Positions 58,717-64,000 of a DNA stretch of 64,000 bases are shown one piece after another. The DNA is taken from the NCBI GenBank assembly GCA_964498395.1, contig CAZCHE010000004.1, positions 372,001-436,000 of the forward strand, read 5' to 3'. The first letter of the stretch is position 1; every line of letters starts with the position of its first letter. Source of the DNA: Parapedobacter sp964498395. GTDB lineage: Bacteria; Bacteroidota; Bacteroidia; Sphingobacteriales; Sphingobacteriaceae. The notes under the pieces were generated by a model. It was not told the DNA's origin. It saw only the letters and a program-made list of their open reading frames with translations, and searched no databases. A program made the translations under genes and the position numbers.

Positions 58717-61167
58717 TTAATTACCCCCTTGTTGCCCACTTCCACCACCGGTGGAGTCATCGTTTCGGATACCCCGTCTGTTTTTGCGGATCTCGTCTTT
58801 TAGCTTGCCAAAGCGATAGGAGAGGCTTACGCTATAGGAACGGTAAAAGCTCTGTGAAAAAGAAGATTGAACAAAATTAGGTCCTGTCACGTCATTGATG
58901 TAATCTCTGAATTTATTGAACGGATTGGAAATATTGCCAGAGACACTTAGCTTATCCTTGATCAAATCCTTGGAGGCACTGACGCCATAGTAAGGGAATG
59001 CATTACTTTGGCCTTGCAGCATGATCCATGGTGAGCTGTAGCTGAAATTACCATTGACCCGCCATCCATCTTCAAACAGGTAACCCAATCCACCATATAC
59101 ATATCCGCGAAGACCCGAATTGCGTGTTTCTTGGCCATCCACGATGCCTTCCAGCCAAAGGTAACTCATGTCGCCACTCACATTGAAGTTTAGTTTTTTG
59201 GTAATGGGGTAATTGATGCTGATGTTGGCGCCAAGCGCCTTATCCTTACCGATGTTTTCAAACGTGAAACGGGAAACACCCGTTTCTTCATTGTAGTTGA
59301 TCAACTGTTGGATGGTATTGTTGGCAAAAGAATAACTCATTCCCACATTGATATTGGCTTTTCCAAAGCTGCTGTAGCGTAGATTTACCGTGTTATTTAA
59401 CACGGGGCGCAAGTCGGGATTGCCAGAAAATTCAAAATTGGGGTTTGAGCGGTTAACAAAAGGATTGAGGTTCCAGATTCCGGGACGCTGCACCCGTTGG
59501 GTATAACCCAGGTTCAGGGTTTTACCCTGTTTGAGGATATGGTTAATCGCTATCGACGGAATAAAGTTGAAGTAATTTTGGTCTACATTGGAATTGGTGG
59601 AGATGAAATCAGCTTTCACGATCGTCTGCTCGGCTCTTAGTCCGGCACTAAATCCCCATTTCTCCAATTTATACTGATAGGAATTGTAGAAGCTGATAAT
59701 GTATTGGTTGTTTTCGTACGTATTGGTTTGTGTAGGATCCTCTATAAATGAACCACTGGACGCATCGTAATTTGCCGACCTGAAATCACTATTGTTCAAC
59801 CTGAAAATCCCTTTCATGCCCCCCTCGATGTTGAGTTTATTAACCGGGTGTACGTAGTCTAGCTGAGCGGTGTGCTCGTTTTGTACACCATCATTGGTCT
59901 GGTTGTAATCAGGTATTTCATAGTTGATCCGGTCGGTGATGCGCATCTGGTTGTCCTGCCCGTCGGTATATCGGCTAAGGCGATAAGAAAAAGTGAGCAT
60001 CTGGTCTTTATTGCGTTTAAACTCTTTTTGGTAATTGATGCCCAAATTATACCCATCCCAGTTGTTCTTGCCGATGTTGTACATGTTAAATCCTTGTAAC
60101 GGTGTGCCATCGGGTGCATTGGTATTGGAAAACTGGCTTGAATTGTTGTTGAAGCGCCCCAAATTAAACCCGACTTCACCCGTGATGAGGTTCAGGCTGT
60201 CGATATCGTAGCTGAGTTCGGTGCCGAGATAAGAAAACCTGTTATCCCCTTCATTCAGTCCATTCTGTAACAGCACGCTTGGGTAAGTACCTTGTGTTGT
60301 CCGTTCGAAATTACTTTGCGTTTGCGGACGTTTGGATAGGTTAGCACCGAAATAGCCGGATGCACCAAACTTCCCTTGCTTTATCGTTATAGAGCCACCT
60401 AAACCCGGCCCACCAGCTGGCGTACGGTAGCTAAGGTTAGTAGAACCCCGATAACCATTGTCAACATTTTTATTGGTCACGATATTGATGATGCCGGCTA
60501 AGCCTTCACTTTCGTACCGGGCGGGAGGAGTAGTGATGACCTCTATTTTTTCAATGGATTCGGCTGGCATGGCTTTCAGCACCTCCTTAGGGTTGCGGGC
60601 GATCATATCGGAAGGTTTGTTATTGATGAAAATGCGATAGTTGGAATTGCCTTGCAGCAACACGTTTTCATCGCCATCCACGGAAAGCAGGGGGATCTTG
60701 CGCATCAGGTCTAATGTATTGAGGATCTTGCTTTCTGGGTCTGCCTGTACATCATAAGTGAGTCGGTCGATATCCTGCTTGACAATCGGGCGAGCGGCCG
60801 TAACGACTACCTCATCCAATTCTTGGGAAGCCGATAATGTGATGTCACCTAGGTCAGATCCAGTGGCGGCGTCCGTTAATTCGACGGGTACTTCCACCCC
60901 GCCGTATCCCACAGCGGTAAATGAGACGGTATACTTGCCTAAGGGGAGGTCGGTAAACTCAAATGTGCCGTCGGTCTTCGTTAGCGTTGACTTCGCCACG
61001 GTAGCGCTATCATCATGCAGGTTGACGGTGACATATTCAATGGGGGTGTTATTGTCCGAATCAATTACCTTACCTTTTAGCGAGTGGTTTTTTTCCTGAG
61101 CGATTAAAGGGATGGTCGTGATGAATAGGAATAAACTGAATAGCAGGTAACGGTTGCGTTGTTTCAT
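58717..61167 (-). CDS. Large outer-membrane beta-barrel protein of the TonB-receptor superfamily
   Basis: The 816-residue protein has a signal peptide (TTIPLIAQ), a CarboxypepD_reg domain (LKGKVIDSDNNTPIEYVTVN; KTDGTFEFTDLPLGKYTVSF), a plug-like region (LDEVVVTAARPIVKQDIDRL; IEKIEVITTPPARYESEGLA) and a long barrel ending SLSYRFGKLKDE. A 22-residue Gly/Asp-rich tail follows, which is unusual for a barrel since the barrel normally ends at the C-terminal aromatic. It belongs to the outer-membrane beta-barrel family common in Bacteroidota; the ligand is unknown. Confidence 0.85.
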   Translation of the reverse strand: MKQRNRYLLFSLFLFITTIPLIAQEKNHSLKGKVIDSDNNTPIEYVTVNLHDDSATVAKSTLTKTDGTFEFTDLPLGKYTVSFTAVGYGGVEVPVELTDAATGSDLGDITLSASQELDEVVVTAARPIVKQDIDRLTYDVQADPESKILNTLDLMRKIPLLSVDGDENVLLQGNSNYRIFINNKPSDMIARNPKEVLKAMPAESIEKIEVITTPPARYESEGLAGIINIVTNKNVDNGYRGSTNLSYRTPAGGPGLGGSITIKQGKFGASGYFGANLSKRPQTQSNFERTTQGTYPSVLLQNGLNEGDNRFSYLGTELSYDIDSLNLITGEVGFNLGRFNNNSSQFSNTNAPDGTPLQGFNMYNIGKNNWDGYNLGINYQKEFKRNKDQMLTFSYRLSRYTDGQDNQMRITDRINYEIPDYNQTNDGVQNEHTAQLDYVHPVNKLNIEGGMKGIFRLNNSDFRSANYDASSGSFIEDPTQTNTYENNQYIISFYNSYQYKLEKWGFSAGLRAEQTIVKADFISTNSNVDQNYFNFIPSIAINHILKQGKTLNLGYTQRVQRPGIWNLNPFVNRSNPNFEFSGNPDLRPVLNNTVNLRYSSFGKANINVGMSYSFANNTIQQLINYNEETGVSRFTFENIGKDKALGANISINYPITKKLNFNVSGDMSYLWLEGIVDGQETRNSGLRGYVYGGLGYLFEDGWRVNGNFSYSSPWIMLQGQSNAFPYYGVSASKDLIKDKLSVSGNISNPFNKFRDYINDVTGPNFVQSSFSQSFYRSYSVSLSYRFGKLKDEIRKNRRGIRNDDSTGGGSGQQGGN

Positions 61168-61438
61168 GTGTTGTAGCTTAGTAAAATATGCACTATTGTT
61201 TTAGTTTATGAGACAAAGAAAGCCTTTAAATCGTTTTCTGTTTGTTAATTAACGTTAAAAGATGTTAAAGCCCAGTTTTAACAGGCTGTGAGTTCACTTT
61301 TACTAGGATGCTACGGGGATAGAAATGTTGCACGGGCTATATAATTCCGTTGAATTTGTTACAGATTATACAGGTTGGTACCGAGTCTTATTTTTTACGG
61401 TATTTCCACACTGCCATAGGGTTGTCATGGATATGCAT

Positions 61439-61446
61439 TAAGTTTG
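61439..61446 (+). promoter_or_regulatory. -7 promoter element before the DUF6157 gene
   Basis: TAAGTTTG matches TAnnTTTG. It lies only 9 bp before ATG 61455 and 21 bp before ATG 61467, which supports the later ATG as the true start. Confidence 0.35.
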
Positions 61447-61466
61447 TATAACAAATGCTGAAGAAA

Positions 61467-61877
61467 ATGAGCCATACCACGAATTACAAAGACACCTTTA
61501 TTACCGTAGCGGACGATTGTCCGGCTTCGATCGGAGAGCAGCCACCCGTTAAAGGCGACAAGCGATCGGTGGCCAATATCCAATTTGACATGATATGGAA
61601 TAATCCCTATCGGTTTACCTCGGATGAGGTGATCTTCGGAACCTATGCGGAGCGCAAGGATTTGACCGAAGGTGAACTCGATGCAGCCAGGGAAACCTTT
61701 TTTGCAAAAGGGCAGCCGTGCCTACGGGCATCTCCACTGACAAAACGGTACGGTTGGGGTGTCCATCATGACGAGCAGGGGAGAATTGCGCTATATGGCC
61801 TTGAAAGTGAGGGATATGAAAAGATGATCAATGACAAACGGCTCAAAGTGGTAAAGGCAATGAAGACGAGTAGGTGA
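61467..61877 (+). CDS. DUF6157 family protein
   Basis: From ATG 61467 (MSHTTNYKDTFITVADDCPA) the product has 136 residues. The segments KGDKRSVANIQFDMIWNNPY, EVIFGTYAER and PCLRASPLTKRYGWGVHHDE match the DUF6157 family found widely in bacteria and plants. Function unknown; no signal peptide, so probably cytoplasmic. It is divergent from the barrel gene across about 300 bp without other genes. Confidence 0.7.
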   Translation: MSHTTNYKDTFITVADDCPASIGEQPPVKGDKRSVANIQFDMIWNNPYRFTSDEVIFGTYAERKDLTEGELDAARETFFAKGQPCLRASPLTKRYGWGVHHDEQGRIALYGLESEGYEKMINDKRLKVVKAMKTSR

Positions 61878-61897
61878 TGTGTGCTGCTACGTGTTGT

Positions 61898-62161
61898 TTA
61901 TTGGTTTTGTTCGCTAGTATTTTCTTCTTCTCGTTCAACTGTAATCGTGCATTCGGTGAGTAATGCTGCCATGGCCCCGACGGCGGCAAGTATGGGAGCG
62001 AACAATGCACCCACGACACCAATGGTTACTGGGAAACTCATAATTTCTTTTCCCGATTTATCGGTAATGGTGATTTTTCGGATGTTACCTTCGGCAATCA
62101 GTTCCTTAACTTTCTTCAACAGGTTTTCTCCGTGAACGAAGAATGATTCTCTTTTGGCCAT
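61898..62161 (-). CDS. DUF4342 family protein
   Basis: The 87-residue protein begins MAKRESFFVHGENLLKKVKE and contains ITDKSGKEIMSFPVTIGVVG and a hydrophobic stretch (FAPILAAVGAMAALLTECTI). This is the DUF4342 pattern: a short helical N-terminus followed by a hydrophobic beta/helix hairpin. Probably membrane-associated. It converges on the DUF6157 gene (20 bp) and faces away from dnaX. Confidence 0.8.
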   Translation of the reverse strand: MAKRESFFVHGENLLKKVKELIAEGNIRKITITDKSGKEIMSFPVTIGVVGALFAPILAAVGAMAALLTECTITVEREEENTSEQNQ

Positions 62162-62295
62162 GATACAGTTATCTTGGAGTGATTATCTAGTCATGCTCGT
62201 GCCGCATGGGTTTTGCCCAGCATTTGCTAAGTTAATCAAATTGGCGGATATTTCATCGCATGGATGTTTCGTGTGAAATCCCTATCTTCGTACCG

Positions 62296-64000
62296 ATGGA
62301 TAATTTTATCGTTTCGGCCCGAAAATACCGCCCAGCAACATTTGATACGGTGGTTGGTCAACAGCATATCACCGTTACCCTTAAAAACGCGATCAAGAAC
62401 AAACAGCTTGCCCAAGCGTTCTTGTTTTGTGGCCCGCGCGGGGTGGGGAAGACCACCTGTGCCCGGATTTTGGCGAAAACCATCAATTGCGAGCACCTGA
62501 CGGATGATGTGGAGGCCTGCGGCGAATGCGATAGCTGCAAATCATTCCAAAACGGCAATTCCTTCAGTATCCATGAGTTGGATGCCGCATCCAATAACTC
62601 CGTCGACGATATTCGTAGCCTGATCGATCAGGTACGCATACCTCCTCAGACCGGTAAGTACAAGATATACATCATCGATGAGGTGCACATGCTGTCGCAG
62701 CAGGCATTCAATGCGTTTCTGAAAACTTTGGAAGAACCACCTTCCTACGCGATTTTCATCTTGGCGACCACGGAGAAACATAAAATCCTGCCCACCATCC
62801 TTTCACGGTGCCAGATTTTTGATTTTAACCGCATCAAGGTGTCCGATATGGCCAACCACTTGGCAGCCATTGCAACCAAGGAGGGGGTAAAATACGATAC
62901 GGATGGGTTGCACATCATTGCCCAGAAAGCGGATGGAGGATTGCGCGATGCGCTGTCAATGTTCGATCAGCTAGTCAGTTTTTCCAATAGGGAGGTGAGT
63001 TATCAAGCAGTCATTGATAACCTCAATATCCTCGACTACGATTATTATTTCAGGCTCACCGATGCGGTGATCAAAGAGGATTCGGCGGCAGCTTTGCTGA
63101 CCCTCGATGAAATATTGGCCCGGGGATTTGATGGCAGCCATTTTATCAGTGGATTAGGATCGCATTTCCGTGATTTGCTGGTCGCCAAAGAACCCGCGAC
63201 ATTGAAATTGCTGGATGCCAGTGATGCCATCCGCCAACGGTACCTGCAACAGTCGCAGCAGATCTCCTCCGGGTTATTGCTGTCGGCGCTGAATATCGCC
63301 AACCAATGTGAATTGAATTACCGTACGAGCAAGAACCAACGCCTACAGGTAGAATTGGCCTTATTGAAGATGTGCCATATCGCAGCAGCAGTCCAATTGG
63401 CAAAGAATGGTGCGCCGTTACCTACGCAGAGCCAAGCCGAAAAAAAAAAGCCTAGTGAATCCGTAGCTGCCCCGGTCGTTGCCACATCAGCGGAAAGTCG
63501 GGTTGACCATTCCGACAAGCATAAGGAAGATACGCCAAAGGAATCCTCTCCTTCCAAGGCACCATTATCCGAAGTAACCGATGCTGTAACGGCGAGTGCG
63601 GAGGTTTTACCATCGCCTGCCGCATCCGAAGCCAAAAAAACGCCGCCGGTACGCTCTTGGGGTGATGTCAAGCTAGGGAGTACCATTCCTAACTTGAACA
63701 CGATTTTTGATGAGAAGCAGGTGGAGGGCGCGTCGTCGGATGAACCCGAATTATTGAAAGGGGAGGAGCGTGAGCCGTTCAGTTACGATGCATTGTTGGA
63801 GCAATGGCATGTCTTTGCTGACAAGTTGAAAGCGGAGAATAAGATTAACCTGTTTACACTGATGACGGCTAATTCTCCCCAATTGCTAGAAGACTTCCAG
63901 GTAGGTGTCGTGGTTGAAAACCTTATCCAGCAGGACTTGCTGAATACCTCGAAAATCGACATCCTAAACGAATTGCGGGTCAAACTACGCAATTTCGCCA
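62296..64000 (+). CDS. dnaX: DNA polymerase III subunit gamma/tau, 5' part (runs off window)
   Basis: The frame opens at ATG 62296 (MDNFIVSARKYRPATFDTVV) and stays open to the last base, so only the first 568 codons are seen. The AAA+ clamp-loader domain is complete: Walker A GPRGVGKTTCARIL, the zinc-binding Cys of CGECDSC, Walker B IIDEVHML, and SRC in ILSRCQIF (arginine finger). A Lys/Pro/Glu-rich linker follows (about 370-480) before the tau-specific C-domain. DnaX loads the sliding clamp and couples the replicative polymerases. The start has no strong ribosome binding site; TATCTTCG just before it may be a -7 element. Confidence 0.95.
   Translation, partial: MDNFIVSARKYRPATFDTVVGQQHITVTLKNAIKNKQLAQAFLFCGPRGVGKTTCARILAKTINCEHLTDDVEACGECDSCKSFQNGNSFSIHELDAASNNSVDDIRSLIDQVRIPPQTGKYKIYIIDEVHMLSQQAFNAFLKTLEEPPSYAIFILATTEKHKILPTILSRCQIFDFNRIKVSDMANHLAAIATKEGVKYDTDGLHIIAQKADGGLRDALSMFDQLVSFSNREVSYQAVIDNLNILDYDYYFRLTDAVIKEDSAAALLTLDEILARGFDGSHFISGLGSHFRDLLVAKEPATLKLLDASDAIRQRYLQQSQQISSGLLLSALNIANQCELNYRTSKNQRLQVELALLKMCHIAAAVQLAKNGAPLPTQSQAEKKKPSESVAAPVVATSAESRVDHSDKHKEDTPKESSPSKAPLSEVTDAVTASAEVLPSPAASEAKKTPPVRSWGDVKLGSTIPNLNTIFDEKQVEGASSDEPELLKGEEREPFSYDALLEQWHVFADKLKAENKINLFTLMTANSPQLLEDFQVGVVVENLIQQDLLNTSKIDILNELRVKLRNFA

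Overview
The window is a chromosomal segment of a Bacteroidota bacterium, most likely from the Sphingobacteriaceae (Parapedobacter/Olivibacter/Pedobacter relatives). This rests on gene content (DUF4199, DUF4142, DUF4374, TonB receptors with carboxypeptidase-regulatory-like N-domains, FUSC, ECF sigma factors, TPR histidine kinase), on promoters of the Bacteroidetes type (TTG, about 20 bp, TAnnTTTG), and on lipoproteins with acidic residues after the lipobox cysteine. No species assignment is possible from the sequence alone.

Left flank (1-6190): end of a DUF4199 membrane protein, a large exported zinc-peptidase-like propeller/barrel protein, mgtE and an outer-membrane protein. A tRNA-Asn(GTT) at 6190-6263 is the insertion site of a genomic island. 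Its 3' end is repeated exactly (47 bp) at 18691-18737, so island 1 is about 12.5 kb. Island 1 holds a dead tyrosine integrase, a tiny membrane protein and an unusual cluster: an exported, membrane-anchored TPR-CHAT protease-like protein, a sigma factor with a TPR-bearing transmembrane partner, and six consecutive lipoproteins (one a beta-helix, one a propeller interrupted by a TAG). Beyond the second att copy lies a second, badly decayed relative (integrase fragment, DUF1016 nuclease with a nonsense codon, acetyltransferase stub), so the site has taken tandem insertions.

Middle (20387-40310): ordinary chromosome with a PfkB kinase, cytochrome b5-like protein, ECF sigma factor, murB, TetR, YpdA-like flavoprotein, FUSC transporter, two exported proteins, a TPR histidine kinase with a LuxR-type regulator, PEP carboxylase, DUF4142 lipoprotein, an oxidoreductase, a polyphosphate kinase/exopolyphosphatase pair, and tRNA-Leu(GAG) followed by an elaborate palindromic element.

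Accessory patch (40498-45234): an antitoxin-like gene with a frameshifted zeta toxin, an AAA+/DUF4143 ATPase preceded by 32-bp-spaced direct repeats, small metabolic and stress genes, and a YCII remnant.

Iron locus (45282-55364, all on the minus strand): TonB receptor, DUF4374 lipoprotein, exported esterase, two tandem YncE-like propellers, then a binding protein, FecCD permease and ATPase. Together they look like a xenosiderophore capture, cleavage and import pathway. A 13-bp hairpin separates the outer-membrane/periplasmic genes from the inner-membrane ABC genes.

Right flank (55471-64000): a CarboxypepD_reg protein, M1 metallopeptidase, ArsC-family reductase, a large beta-barrel protein, two small DUF proteins and the start of dnaX, which runs off the window.
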